Positions 9,343 to 18,392 of a DNA stretch of 64,000 nt are shown piece after piece. Within the stretch, counting starts at the first letter, position 1. The number at the start of each line of letters is the position of its first letter. A model generated the notes under the pieces. The model was not told the origin of the DNA and did not search any database. It saw only the letters and a program-made list of their open reading frames with translations. The DNA comes from Hymenobacter sp. BRD128 (lineage in GTDB: Bacteria > Bacteroidota > Bacteroidia > Cytophagales > Hymenobacteraceae): the NCBI RefSeq assembly GCF_013256625.1, contig NZ_CP053908.1, forward strand, positions 1,922,001 to 1,986,000, read 5' to 3'. The translations under genes were made by a program, and so were the position numbers.

Positions 9343-9401
9343 CAGCGCCCGGCTAGCCTAAGCCGGGCCGTTTCCCACCCTTCACCACCGATTATTTTTC
9401 G

Positions 9402-9869
9402 ATGAAAACCGCTGAAATCCACACGCCTAAGGGCGTTATGAAAGTTGAGTTCTACGAGCAGGACGCGCCCAATACCGTCAAGAACTTTACCGACCTGGCC
9501 AAGAAAGGCTTCTACGACGGCACCACTTTCCACCGCGTCATCCCGAATTTTGTGATTCAGGGCGGCGACCCCAACACCAAACCCGGCGCCAAGGGCGCGC
9601 CCGGCACCGGCGGCCCCGGTTACAAAATTGACTGCGAAACCAGCGGCGGCCACCAGTACCACGAGCGCGGCGCCCTCAGCATGGCCCACGCCGGCAAAAA
9701 CACCGGCGGCTCGCAGTTTTTTGTGGTGCACTCGCGCGACAACACCGCCCACCTCGACCGCGTGCACACGGTATTCGGCAAAGTAGTAGAAGGCCTGGAC
9801 GTCATCGACCAGATTCGCCCCAACGACACGATTGAGAAAATCGTGGTGAAGGACGACGAGCAGGCGTAG
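9402..9869 (+). CDS. Cyclophilin-type peptidyl-prolyl cis-trans isomerase
   Basis: A 155-residue cytoplasmic cyclophilin without signal peptide. The core motifs 'FHRVIPNFVIQGGD' (catalytic Arg) and 'GSQFFVVHSRDNTAHLDRVHTVFGKV' are complete, so it should be active in proline isomerisation during protein folding. Its length is that of the short bacterial PpiB-like class. A T-rich hairpin terminator follows immediately. Confidence 0.95.
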   Translation: MKTAEIHTPKGVMKVEFYEQDAPNTVKNFTDLAKKGFYDGTTFHRVIPNFVIQGGDPNTKPGAKGAPGTGGPGYKIDCETSGGHQYHERGALSMAHAGKNTGGSQFFVVHSRDNTAHLDRVHTVFGKVVEGLDVIDQIRPNDTIEKIVVKDDEQA

Positions 9870-9882
9870 CTCTAGTTGTAGT

Positions 9883-9918
9883 AAAGCCCGCGTATCAGTT
9901 GATACGCGGGGCTTTTTT
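9883..9918. terminator. Intrinsic terminator
   Basis: AAAGCCCGCGTATC, loop AGTT, then GATACGCGGGGCTTTTTT (one bulged G). It lies between the convergent cyclophilin and AAA ATPase genes and can work in both directions. Confidence 0.88.
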
Positions 9919-9939
9919 GTAAACCTGGCAGGCGTAGGC

Positions 9940-11457
9940 CTAGCGACGGCGGCGCGGCTTCTCGTCTTCCTCATCGTCATCATCCCCAAAGCTGGGCATG
10001 GTAAACATCGACGAGAGCAGGTCCTTGAACTGGGCACCCGCCGTGAGCTTGTTGCGCGAAATGAGCGAGTGCTCGGCTAGCCCGTGCAGCAGGAATTCCA
10101 TGAGGAAATAGGTGGTTTCGGCGTCCTCCTTGGGGTGCAACTCGGTCACGATGTCGCGCAGGCCGGGCACTTTGTCGAGGGCGGCGCGGTAGTCGGCAGT
10201 GCTGGCGTCGCTGAGAATGTCGAGCGTATTGCCGTTGCCAAACCACTCCTGCACCGTTTTATAGGGCGAAGGGCGATTTTTGAGCTTCTTCGACTTATCG
10301 GGGTCGGGGAAATAGTTGAGAAACAGCGTGCGGATAGCCTTGCCCATGAGCTTCTCGGCCACGATACCGGCACCTTCCTGCTCGCCCTCGTACACCAATT
10401 CCACTTTGCCCGTAATGGCGGGCACGGCCGAGATAAAGTCGGCCACACGCACGTAGGTCGTCTTCTCGCCGTTGATGAGGGCGCGGCGCTCGGCGCCGGC
10501 AATCACCTGCTCGTAGGCCGAGATGGTGAGGCGGGCCGACACGCCCGACTTGGCATCCACAAACTCGGAGCCGCGGGCCTCCACGGCCACCTGCTCCACG
10601 AGGTCGTGGGTGATTTCGTTGGTCGTCACCATGCCGCGCTGCTCTTCCTTGATGCGCGCCTCCTGCTTGGTGATGCGCTTGCCAATTTCAATCGACTTGG
10701 GGTAGTGCGTGATAATCTGGGCGTCGATGCGGTCCTTGAGCGGCGTCACAATACTGCCCCGGTTGGTGTAGTCCTCGGGGTTAGCGGTGAATACGAACTG
10801 GATATCGAGGGGCAGGCGCACCTTAAAGCCGCGAATCTGAATGTCGCCTTCCTGCAAAATGTTGAAGAGCGACACCTGAATGCGGGCCTGCAAGTCGGGT
10901 AGTTCGTTGATAACAAAAATGCCCCGGTGCGCCCGGGGTATCAGGCCGAAGTGAATCACGCGCTCATCGCTATACGGCAGCTTGAGCGTGGCGGCCTTGA
11001 TGGGGTCGGCGTCGCCGATGAGGTCGGCCACCGTCACGTCGGGCGTGGCTAGCTTCTCGGTGTAGCGGTCGGCGCGGCCCAGCCACTCGATGGGCGTGTC
11101 GTCGCCCTTCTCCTCAATAAGGTTTTTGGCATACACCGACAGCGGCTGCATCGGGTCGTCGTTCAGCTCCGAGCCCTTTACTACCGGAATAAACGGGTCG
11201 AGCAAATTGATAAGCAGGCGCGCAATGCGGGTTTTGGCTTGGCCCCGCAGGCCGAGCAGATTGATGTGGTGCCCGGCCAGAATAGCGCGCTGCAACTCGG
11301 GTATCACGGTTTCCTCGTAGCCGAAGATGCCCGGAAAAACGTCCTCCTTATTTTTGAGTTTAGAAATAAGATTATCCCGCAACTCTTCTTTCACGGTGCG
11401 GGGCTGGTAACCACTGGCGCGGAGCTGGCCCAGGGTGCGGATAGTTTCGTGCTTCAT
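9940..11457 (-). CDS. MoxR/ChlI-like AAA+ ATPase
   Basis: A 505-residue AAA+ ATPase of the magnesium-chelatase-I/MoxR type, often annotated in Bacteroidota as a magnesium chelatase or sigma-54-interacting protein. The Walker A is 'GLRGQAKTR' (near residue 68), the Walker B region is 'RGIFVINELPDL', and the ChlI-like 'FTANPEDYTNRGSIVTPLKDRID' (sensor 1/arginine finger) is present. The C-terminus is acidic then Arg-rich ('DDDDEEDEKPRRRR'). Such ATPases pair with vWA proteins to remodel or insert cofactors into targets; the vWA partner here lies 750 bp away at 12208-13317 on the same strand. A true chlorophyll role is not expected. Confidence 0.88.
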   Translation of the reverse strand: MKHETIRTLGQLRASGYQPRTVKEELRDNLISKLKNKEDVFPGIFGYEETVIPELQRAILAGHHINLLGLRGQAKTRIARLLINLLDPFIPVVKGSELNDDPMQPLSVYAKNLIEEKGDDTPIEWLGRADRYTEKLATPDVTVADLIGDADPIKAATLKLPYSDERVIHFGLIPRAHRGIFVINELPDLQARIQVSLFNILQEGDIQIRGFKVRLPLDIQFVFTANPEDYTNRGSIVTPLKDRIDAQIITHYPKSIEIGKRITKQEARIKEEQRGMVTTNEITHDLVEQVAVEARGSEFVDAKSGVSARLTISAYEQVIAGAERRALINGEKTTYVRVADFISAVPAITGKVELVYEGEQEGAGIVAEKLMGKAIRTLFLNYFPDPDKSKKLKNRPSPYKTVQEWFGNGNTLDILSDASTADYRAALDKVPGLRDIVTELHPKEDAETTYFLMEFLLHGLAEHSLISRNKLTAGAQFKDLLSSMFTMPSFGDDDDEEDEKPRRRR

Positions 11458-11539
11458 TAGGTCTTAAACCCGCAGAGGGTGCTTGAGGTTCAGCCAACCC
11501 AACCGGAGTTTTTGCCGGGCTAACCTAAGCCTTCAGGCC

Positions 11540-12121
11540 TCATTTCACTGCCAGTGCCTGTTGTAACGCCTCCACCGTTTTAGCACCATCTGAAGGACGT
11601 AGCGCTTCGGTCTGCCAAATGTGTCCACCACGGCCAATAAGTATGTATGTAGGAAACCCAACCACGTGGTAGGCCCGCGCGGCGTGCCAACCTTCAGGGT
11701 CAATTAGATGCACGCTATTGGAACTGGTTAGGTGGTGCTTTTCAACCGCTTGCTTCCAATCACCCACGTTGGTTTCGATAGAGACGTACACGAATACCAC
11801 GTCCTTTCCTAGAAATTGCTGTTTCAGTTTGTCGGCGGCGGGTGCTTCGGCCAGGCACGGCCGGCAGCCGCTGTACCAGAAATCCAGGTACACTACCTTG
11901 CCGCGCAAGTCGCGTAAGTCCACGGCTTTGCCGGCAGTATCCATCAGCCGAAAGTCAGGGGCAGCCTGGCCCTTAGGCAGGGTGGCGGTTCGCCACTTTG
12001 CAATGCGCTCAATATCATCGGTATGAGCCTGCGCCAGTTGCGCATCGGTTGAGGTTGAGTTACAACCACGCAAAATCCCGCTCAACAGCGCTAGCCCGAT
12101 AACCAGAGAGTTCATATGCAT
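11540..12121 (-). CDS. TlpA-like thioredoxin-fold lipoprotein
   Basis: A 193-residue periplasmic thiol-disulfide protein. A short hydrophobic signal ends with a possible lipobox 'ILRGC' (Cys20); the TlpA/ResA domain has 'APDFRLMDTAGKAVDLRDLRGKV' and the redox site 'WYSGCRPC' (CxxC), with the cis-Pro region 'VGFPTYILIG'. Its codons look less GC-rich than those of its neighbours. It sits between the AAA ATPase and vWA genes, which are usually adjacent, suggesting a later insertion or a functional link. The ATG at 12121 fits the signal; the Met two codons later is possible. Confidence 0.88.
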   Translation of the reverse strand: MHMNSLVIGLALLSGILRGCNSTSTDAQLAQAHTDDIERIAKWRTATLPKGQAAPDFRLMDTAGKAVDLRDLRGKVVYLDFWYSGCRPCLAEAPAADKLKQQFLGKDVVFVYVSIETNVGDWKQAVEKHHLTSSNSVHLIDPEGWHAARAYHVVGFPTYILIGRGGHIWQTEALRPSDGAKTVEALQQALAVK

Positions 12122-12129
12122 AAAAAATT

Positions 12130-12168
12130 AAAATGCCACCCCTAATATATCTATCAGGATGGCATTTT
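12130..12168. terminator. Hairpin between vWA and TlpA-like genes
   Basis: AAAATGCCA (12130-12138) pairs with TGGCATTTT (12160-12168) across an AT-rich loop. On the minus strand it lies downstream of the vWA stop and upstream of the TlpA-like start, so it may end vWA transcripts. Confidence 0.6.
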
Positions 12169-12207
12169 AAGTCCGGTAACTCTTCACCAAGAGGCTTGCC
12201 AGCTACA

Positions 12208-13317
12208 CTACAGCGACTTGCGCCGGTTCTTCTTGTAGTCTTCAAATACCAGCTGCCCTAATCCTTTCAGGCCCGAGTAGTAGGCCTTACCCTGGTTTAC
12301 CTCCGTAAACTCCTCCACGAACTTCTGCAAATACGGGTCGGAAGTAATCATGAAGGTGGTAATCGGAATCTTGATGCGGCGGGCAGCGGCGGCCAGGTTC
12401 AGCGTTTTGTTCACCACCTTGCGGTCGAGGCCAAACGAGTTTTTGTAGTAGCCGTTGCCTTCCTTCAGGCAGGTGGGCTTGCCGTCGGTAATCATGAAAA
12501 TCTGCTTGTTGGGCGTTTTGCGCTTGCGCAGCAGGTCCATCGCTAGCTCCAGGCCAGCCACCGTGTTGGTGTGGTAGGGGCCGACTTGCAGGTACGGCAA
12601 GTCCTTCACCTCAATCTGCCAGGCGTCGTTGCCAAACACAATCACGTCGAGCGAATCCTTGGGGTATTTCTGCTTCACGAGCTCGGCCAGGGCCATCGCC
12701 ACCTTCTTGGCGGGCGTAATGCGGTCCTCGCCGTAGAGTATCATCGAGTGCGAGATGTCAATCATAAGCACCGTGCTGGTCTGCGACTTGTGCTCGTTTT
12801 CGCGCACCTCCAGGTCGCCCTCCGTCAGCATGAAGCTATCGCCGTCCATGCCGTGGTTGAGCTGGGCATTGCGGATGGATTCCGACATCTGAATCTGCTC
12901 GAGCGAGTCGCCGAAGCGAAACTCGCGCAGGTCGGTGCTCTGCTCGTCGCCCTGCCCGGTGTGGGGCGTGCGGTGGTTGCCGGTGTTGCCGCGCTTGAGC
13001 TTGCCAAAAACCTCTTCGAGGGCCGACTTGCGGATTTTCTGTTCGGTTTTGGGCGTGATTTTCAGCTCGCCCCGCTCCTGCTCGTTTTCATCGATATAGC
13101 CCTTCTTCTTGAGGTCATCGATGAAGTTGCCCATGCCATAGTCGTTGTCGGTGAGGCCATATTGCTTGTCCAGCTCATTGAGCCACTGCAAGGCCTCGCC
13201 CACGTCGCCGCTGGTGATGGTTATCAACTGCATAAACAGCTTAAACAGCTGCTCGAACCCCTTATCGCCCGAGTTTTCATCGGGCACAAAATCACGAAAG
13301 CGAACGCCAATAGCCAT
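12208..13317 (-). CDS. von Willebrand factor A domain protein, partner of the AAA ATPase
   Basis: A 369-residue cytoplasmic protein. The C-terminal vWA domain has a metal-ion-dependent adhesion site: 'MIDISHSM' (DxSxS-like), a conserved Thr in 'HTNTVAGLELA', and 'MITDGKP'. The N-terminal 180 residues are helical and charged, with an acidic linker. It corresponds to the ChlD/CoxE-type partner of MoxR/ChlI ATPases. It lies upstream of the TlpA-like and AAA ATPase genes on the same strand. The specific client is unknown. Confidence 0.9.
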   Translation of the reverse strand: MAIGVRFRDFVPDENSGDKGFEQLFKLFMQLITITSGDVGEALQWLNELDKQYGLTDNDYGMGNFIDDLKKKGYIDENEQERGELKITPKTEQKIRKSALEEVFGKLKRGNTGNHRTPHTGQGDEQSTDLREFRFGDSLEQIQMSESIRNAQLNHGMDGDSFMLTEGDLEVRENEHKSQTSTVLMIDISHSMILYGEDRITPAKKVAMALAELVKQKYPKDSLDVIVFGNDAWQIEVKDLPYLQVGPYHTNTVAGLELAMDLLRKRKTPNKQIFMITDGKPTCLKEGNGYYKNSFGLDRKVVNKTLNLAAAARRIKIPITTFMITSDPYLQKFVEEFTEVNQGKAYYSGLKGLGQLVFEDYKKNRRKSL

Positions 13318-13425
13318 AATTTTCTCTGCGTAAATACGAATGCGCTAGCCCGGTTTGGTTCGGCCGGCGGGCGCCAATAAGCTACTCGGGCCAACAACGC
13401 CCGCGCCGGTAATGTTTCCCGGCCG

Positions 13426-14430
13426 CTAGCCCTGGTTGTTTTCACCGGCCGCCGGGCGCGGGCGCAGCCGCCGGTACAGGGCCGTGCGCGCCGCCTTCAG
13501 CTGGCGCACCGGCCAGGGCAGGCGGTTGGCCGCAATGGCCAGGTACGGCGCCGGCGCCGGCCCGAAGCTGCTGTAAAAGTGCGCCACGTTGGGCACCTCG
13601 GGCGCCTCAAAATCAAAAAGAAGGTCCTGGCCTGCGTGGGCGCGCAGCACCTCATCGAGCAGTACCGAAATGGCGCCGGCTTCCTTACCGGCCCGCGTCG
13701 AGCAATTGAAAATGTAGGTAAGGTGCTGCCTGAAGCGAAACAGCAGGCCCATAGCCAGCACCTCGCCGCTAGCCCCCCGCACCTGCCACATCGTGGCCAA
13801 CCCTTCCTGGTGGGCGCGGGCGTACAGGGCGCGCAGGATGCGGTACTCGTAGGCCTCGCCAATGACGCCGTAGATTTTGGGCGCCGTGTTTTCGGCAAAA
13901 ATCTGCACCATCAGGTCGATGTCGGTGGTGGGCTCCACGCGCAGGCCCCGGCGCCGGGCCTGGTTGAGGCGCCAGCGGCGGTTGGGCTTATAGCCCGCCA
14001 GCAGCTGCTCGTAGGGCGGCCGCAGCGACAGGTAATAAGTCGTGAACGGCACCCCGGCCAGCCCCGGCTGCCCTACGCCCAGCAGCTCGGCATTGCCCGT
14101 ATTGAAGGCATACTGCGTGATAAACCGAAACCGGCCCAGCAAGCGCGCCACCTGCTGCCAGTCGGCGGCCGCGGGGGGGGCAAGCGAAAACAGCCCCAGC
14201 TGCTGGGCAAACAGCGGCTGCCGCAGGTAGCGCAGGCCAAACTTGCGCTGCACCGGCAGCGGCAGGCCGGCCACGTAGCGGCCATCTTCCTCGCGCACAA
14301 GCGCCTCCCAGCCCGGCGACACGCTATCGAGGTACCAAGTGAGGGCGTAGATTAAGCCATTAGGTGCCTGGTGGATAAGCGCATCCCACTGCGGGCGGTT
14401 TATTTCGGCGTGGCGGATGTGGCGGAGCAT
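13426..14430 (-). CDS. FemAB-like GNAT acyltransferase
   Basis: A 334-residue cytoplasmic protein of the FemAB/BioF2-like acetyltransferase class ('YKPNRRWRLNQARRRGL' followed by 'MGLLFRFRQHLTYIFNCST'), related to peptidoglycan interpeptide and polysaccharide-modifying enzymes. The longer open frame starting at 14805 runs antisense through the DUF427 gene; homology-like sequence begins only at Met 14430 ('MLRHIRHAEINRPQWD'). A TACTTTG-type -7 box lies about 40 bp upstream. The acceptor substrate cannot be predicted. Confidence 0.85.
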   Translation of the reverse strand: MLRHIRHAEINRPQWDALIHQAPNGLIYALTWYLDSVSPGWEALVREEDGRYVAGLPLPVQRKFGLRYLRQPLFAQQLGLFSLAPPAAADWQQVARLLGRFRFITQYAFNTGNAELLGVGQPGLAGVPFTTYYLSLRPPYEQLLAGYKPNRRWRLNQARRRGLRVEPTTDIDLMVQIFAENTAPKIYGVIGEAYEYRILRALYARAHQEGLATMWQVRGASGEVLAMGLLFRFRQHLTYIFNCSTRAGKEAGAISVLLDEVLRAHAGQDLLFDFEAPEVPNVAHFYSSFGPAPAPYLAIAANRLPWPVRQLKAARTALYRRLRPRPAAGENNQG

Positions 14431-14526
14431 ACAGCAGGTGGGGCGCCGGAGCGGGGCGCAAACATCCGGCAAAGTAGCGCGTTTAACCCTAGCCGGACGG
14501 CCATTCAGGTGCCGCGCCGCCAGCCC

Positions 14527-14808
14527 ATGAAAGCTATTTGGAACAATACCGTCGTGGCCGAGAGCGACGACACCGTGGTGGTTGAGAACAACCACTACTT
14601 CCCCGCCGATGCGCTCAAAAAGGAATTTTTTGAAGACAGCATCGCCCACACTTCCTGCCCCTGGAAGGGCCGCGCCAGCTACTATTCGCTGCGCGTAAAC
14701 GGTGAGCTGAATAAGGACGCCGCCTGGTATTACCCCACGGCTAGCCCCGCCGCCAAGAACATCGAAGGCCGCATCGCTTTCTGGAAGGGCGTAAAGATTG
14801 AGCAATAG
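14527..14808 (+). CDS. DUF427 domain protein
   Basis: A compact 93-residue DUF427 protein: 'MKAIWNNTVVAESDDTVVVE' at the start and 'CPWKGRASYYSL' plus 'AAWYYP' in the middle are hallmark positions. The family is a beta-sandwich of unknown biochemical function. The ATG at 14527 is where the domain begins; upstream codons in the same frame overlap the promoter region of the divergent FemAB-like gene. A clear terminator follows. Confidence 0.92.
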   Translation: MKAIWNNTVVAESDDTVVVENNHYFPADALKKEFFEDSIAHTSCPWKGRASYYSLRVNGELNKDAAWYYPTASPAAKNIEGRIAFWKGVKIEQ

Positions 14809-14835
14809 GCTTTGCAGCCTTTACCATACCATAAG

Positions 14836-14885
14836 CAGCGCGTCATGCCTCGCCAGGCGCAGCATAACGCGCTGTTTTAGTTTTT
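14836..14885 (+). terminator. Hairpin terminator
   Basis: CAGCGCGTCATGC (14836-14848) pairs with GCATAACGCGCTG (14862-14874), one mismatch, followed by TTTTAGTTTTT. Confidence 0.82.
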
Positions 14886-14902
14886 CGCATTCAACTCATC
14901 CG

Positions 14903-15859
14903 CTAGGGTACAATAACTACCTTGCCCGTCGTGTGGTGCGACTCAATCTGCTCAAACGCTTTCTTAACGTCATCGAGCGAAAAAGTAGCGGCAATAGGCA
15001 CCGTGAGCTTGCCCGCATCGGCTAGCTCACGCAGATGGTCGAGGTCGGGCACGCTGGGCTGGGCCATTACATGCTGAAAGTGCACGCCGGCGGGCAGTTG
15101 CAGCGCCTTCCCATCGTTGAGCACTGAGATGAGGCGGCCAGTGGGCTTGAGCGTGGCTAGGCTTTGGGTAAGCGTATCGCCGCTGATGGCGTCGAAAAGC
15201 AGGTCTACACCGTCGGGCGCCATTTTTTTCACCGTTTCGGCCACCGGGCCAGCCTTGTAGTCGATGGTATAGTCGGCCCCGAGCTTTTTCATGTGGCCGG
15301 CGCTGTCGGCGCTGGCTACGGCAATAACCGTGGCGCCCGCGTCTTTGGCCAGCTGGATGGCCGAGCCGCCCACGCCACCCGAGGCGCCCAGGATGAGGAT
15401 GGTTTCGCCCGCCTTCAACTGCCCGGCTTTGATAACTGACTGGTACGCCGTGAGGCCGGCCAGCGGCAGGCCGCCGGCTTCGACCCAACTCAGCTTTGCG
15501 GGGCTCTTGGCCAGCAGATTTTCGGGCACCACGATGCGCTCGGCAAAGGTGCCGTGCTGCGCCACCGGCTGGCGCACGTAGCCATACACTTCGTCGCCCA
15601 CGGCCAAGCGCGTTACGCCGGGGCCGCATTTTTCGACGATGCCGCACACATCCCAGCCGGGCACGGTGGGAAACACGCTGGGCACCACCTGAGCAAAATG
15701 CCCCGCGCGCACTACGGCATCCACGGGGTTGACGCCGGCCGCTTTTACCAGCAGCTGCACGTCGCCGGCACTTAGGTTGGGCAGGTCAAGGGAGCCGACC
15801 TGAAGTTTATCGATGCCGCCAAACTCGGTATAGTAGGCAGCTTTGGTTTGCTGGGCCAT
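14903..15859 (-). CDS. NADPH:quinone-type medium-chain oxidoreductase
   Basis: A 318-residue zinc-independent medium-chain dehydrogenase/reductase of the quinone oxidoreductase type. 'GWDVCGIVEKCGPGVTRLAVGDEVYGY' is the N-terminal GroES-like fold, and 'ILGASGGVGGSAIQLAK' the NADPH-binding loop. The start is set at Met 15859 ('MAQQTKAAYYTEFGG'), where the family begins; the longer frame adds non-conserved residues. It may reduce quinones or activated alkenes in the cytoplasm. Confidence 0.92.
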   Translation of the reverse strand: MAQQTKAAYYTEFGGIDKLQVGSLDLPNLSAGDVQLLVKAAGVNPVDAVVRAGHFAQVVPSVFPTVPGWDVCGIVEKCGPGVTRLAVGDEVYGYVRQPVAQHGTFAERIVVPENLLAKSPAKLSWVEAGGLPLAGLTAYQSVIKAGQLKAGETILILGASGGVGGSAIQLAKDAGATVIAVASADSAGHMKKLGADYTIDYKAGPVAETVKKMAPDGVDLLFDAISGDTLTQSLATLKPTGRLISVLNDGKALQLPAGVHFQHVMAQPSVPDLDHLRELADAGKLTVPIAATFSLDDVKKAFEQIESHHTTGKVVIVP

Positions 15860-15922
15860 GCGGAAAAGGAAGAGTAGTGAGGAAGTCCTCATTAACCAAG
15901 CTTGCGGCCAATAGTTAGCACC

Positions 15923-15958
15923 AAAAAAGCCCCGACTGCGCAAGGCAGCCGGAGCTTT
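15923..15958. terminator. Imperfect hairpin flanked by A and T tracts
   Basis: AAAAGCCCCGACTGC and GCAGCCGGAGCTTTT form a stem with a few mismatches between the desaturase stop and the oxidoreductase start, both minus-strand genes. It is likely the desaturase terminator. Confidence 0.7.
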
Positions 15959-15988
15959 TCAACTTAACCTAAGCTAGCTAGCCGGGGC

Positions 15989-16975
15989 TTAGCTAATCCA
16001 CTTGAACTTATATTCGAGCTTGGGCACCGACATGCGGTCGCTCACGCGGCGCAGGCGGGCGGGCAGGTTCATCACGTATTCTTGGGCTTTGGCAGCGGCG
16101 GGCGTGAGGCCGGTGCGGTCGGCTATCTGCCACTCGCTCAGCAAGGTATCCAGAATATCGGTGTAATCGTTGCTGGTGTATACGCCGATGCGCTGGGCGG
16201 CGTCGGTGAAATGGCCGAAGGTTTTACCCATATCAATGCCCAGCTCGCGCATGTAGTGGGCCGGCATCACGATTTTTTTACGCATCATGTCCTCGAAGGC
16301 CAGCATCATCTCGCTAGGGTCCAGCTCAAAAATCTTGCTCACAAAGGTTTTATAGGCCTTGGCGTGGCGGTTTTCGTCGCCGGCAATCATGCCGCAGATT
16401 TTGCTTAGGCCATCGTCGCCGGCGGTGCGGGCCAGCTGGCCCACGCGGCGGTGCGAGACGTTGGTGGCCATTTCCTGGTAGCTCGTGTACACGAAGGCCC
16501 GATACGGGTCGTGGGCCGTGCCCAGGTCGAAGCCATCGTTGATGAGGTGCTGGGTCGAAAACTCAAACTCGCGCATGTTGACCCGGCCGCAGAGGTAGAG
16601 GTAGCGGTTGAGCAGGTCGCCGTGGCGATTTTCCTCGGCCGTCCAGCCCCGAATCCACTGCGCCCAGCCGTTGTTGCGGTCCCGGTTCAGGTCATCGAGC
16701 TCATGAAACCAAGCCTCGTAGTTGGGCAATGCTTCCTCCGTAATGGTGTCGCCGATGAGCACGGCCAGTAGGTCGTAGCTCAGGCCGCTGGCTTTTTCGC
16801 GCAGCTCTTTTACTTCGTCGAAGAACGTGTCGCGGCGCGAATCGGGCAGATAATCAGCGGGTTGCCAGCTATCTTCTACCTTCTTGAGAAAAGTGTAGAT
16901 ATTATCTTTCAGATAACCTTCCAGCTGCTGTAATACCTCGCCCCGCGAAATCAGAAGGTCGTTAGTCAGTACCAT
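15989..16975 (-). CDS. Acyl-ACP delta-9-type desaturase
   Basis: A 328-residue soluble fatty acid desaturase of the plant stearoyl-ACP family. The diiron ligands are visible in two EENRHG/DENRHA repeats ('TAEENRHGDLLN' and 'AGDENRHAKAYK'). It introduces a double bond into acyl-ACP using O2 and ferredoxin, which tunes membrane fluidity. Length and motif spacing match bacterial members. The ATG at 16975 follows a 209-bp spacer shared with the nucleotidyltransferase gene, whose stop lies at 17185. Confidence 0.93.
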   Translation of the reverse strand: MVLTNDLLISRGEVLQQLEGYLKDNIYTFLKKVEDSWQPADYLPDSRRDTFFDEVKELREKASGLSYDLLAVLIGDTITEEALPNYEAWFHELDDLNRDRNNGWAQWIRGWTAEENRHGDLLNRYLYLCGRVNMREFEFSTQHLINDGFDLGTAHDPYRAFVYTSYQEMATNVSHRRVGQLARTAGDDGLSKICGMIAGDENRHAKAYKTFVSKIFELDPSEMMLAFEDMMRKKIVMPAHYMRELGIDMGKTFGHFTDAAQRIGVYTSNDYTDILDTLLSEWQIADRTGLTPAAAKAQEYVMNLPARLRRVSDRMSVPKLEYKFKWIS

Positions 16976-17184
16976 ATCAAGGATTGCACCGCCAAGTGAG
17001 CGGTCAGTGAATGAACGTGCGAAGGTCGGGTTTTAGTTGACTTTAAGGGGTACAGGATTAAGGCATTTGTGGGCCGGCCGCTGCATTTGTAACCGAAAAC
17101 TGCTCGTTTGGTTAGTATCTTGCTTGTTTTCAGTTACTAGGCAGCGCATTATTTCGCACTATTTCCTAGCCTGGTGCGGCCCAC

Positions 17185-18261
17185 CTAGTGCCTAGCGGCG
17201 TAAAAGCGCTGCCGCACCAGCCGCAGCGTGGCTTCGGCGCTAGCCTTGTCGGGCGCAGCCAGCACCGCCGACGTGGCAAACGCCGCCTCAACCCGCGCCA
17301 CCAGGTGCTCGGCCTCGGCGATAAGGTCGGCATAGGCAAACTCGCCGCGGCGGATGTGCAGCAAAAACTCGCGGTTGGGCCGGCGCACTTTGATTTCGCC
17401 GGTCAGGGCAATTTCCTCCGCCATTTGCAGCAGCCGAAAAACGTGCAGCATATTTTTGGCGTCGTAGTTTTTGCCATGCTGCACGGTATTTTCGTAGCGC
17501 TCTTTGTTGCGCTTGGCCACCCAATCCCAGTACTCGCGGTAGGCGCGGCAATATACACTGTAGCCGTTGCGGTTAAACGACAGATACGCCACTGGCACTT
17601 CCCCTTTCGGCACGGCCGAAAGCTGCACCTCCTGCGAAATTTCGGGGTCGCGCACCAAGCCCCGGTAGCCGAGCGGGCGCGCCGGGCTAGGGTCCACAAA
17701 CAGGGCGTAGAGGTCGGTAAGGTGCGGCACGTTTGCCAGGCCACATTGCTCATAGCCAATAGCTTGCCGGGCTAGCCACGCGGCTACGGGCTGCGCCCCG
17801 GCGCCCACCGTGACGTAGCAGAAATCGAGTACCGACTTACGGGCCGGCGGCTCGGGATAATTAATTTTCTTGTGCAGCCCCTGGGCCTTGCGGATTTGCG
17901 CCACGGCATATTCGGCGAAGCTGGCGCGGCAGAGCTGCGACAGGAAATCGGCCGCTCGGAAGTAGTCAAACAGCGGGTGTTTGTACACAATGCAGTCGGC
18001 CGGCGTGCCAAGCAATTCGAGCACGGTTGGATTATTTTTCAGTAATAATTCAACGAAGCGGCGCAGCTCGTAGAATACCTCGTCATTGGTGTCATTGGCA
18101 ATCTGCGGTATGTAATCCAGACCAAAAAACTGGTTTTCAGGCAGCACAAAAACGCCTTTCAAATCGGTATCGGAATGCGGCAAGTCGGTACCGTAGGCGC
18201 GGCTGCCGCTCACGGCTTCAAACAGAATGAGGTTTTGCTGGCGCAGGTCGGCGATGGTCAT
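17185..18261 (-). CDS. Predicted nucleotidyltransferase (pol-beta superfamily, YcgL/COG3541-like)
   Basis: A 358-residue protein with an N-terminal polymerase-beta-type nucleotidyltransferase core: 'VSGSRAYGTDLPHSDTDLKGV' carries the GS and DxD catalytic signature. The large C-terminal helical part matches the YcgL-like class rather than the short MNT toxins/antitoxins. Its substrate is unknown; members of this class have been found near RNA-repair genes in some bacteria, and this window also encodes Pnkp and Hen1 13 kb away. A second, shorter relative lies at 22664-23428. Confidence 0.82.
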   Translation of the reverse strand: MTIADLRQQNLILFEAVSGSRAYGTDLPHSDTDLKGVFVLPENQFFGLDYIPQIANDTNDEVFYELRRFVELLLKNNPTVLELLGTPADCIVYKHPLFDYFRAADFLSQLCRASFAEYAVAQIRKAQGLHKKINYPEPPARKSVLDFCYVTVGAGAQPVAAWLARQAIGYEQCGLANVPHLTDLYALFVDPSPARPLGYRGLVRDPEISQEVQLSAVPKGEVPVAYLSFNRNGYSVYCRAYREYWDWVAKRNKERYENTVQHGKNYDAKNMLHVFRLLQMAEEIALTGEIKVRRPNREFLLHIRRGEFAYADLIAEAEHLVARVEAAFATSAVLAAPDKASAEATLRLVRQRFYAARH

Positions 18262-18392
18262 GGGCAGGCGGGGAAAAGTGCCGCGAAGGTGCTACAGAAA
18301 TTCTTCAAAGCCCGGTGCTTGGTTTGCGTACTTTTTGCCCGCAAGCAAAAGGTGGCGGGGGCTAGCCCCGCCTTTTTAGTAGCGTCCGTTTT

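Noticed and set aside
9940..13317. True magnesium chelatase for chlorophyll
   Set aside because: Only ChlI- and vWA-like proteins are present; no large ChlH subunit or pigment genes, and Bacteroidota have unrelated AAA/vWA pairs.
14431..14805. N-terminal extension of the FemAB-like protein
   Set aside because: It is antisense to the DUF427 gene and unlike the family; the start at 14430 fits better.
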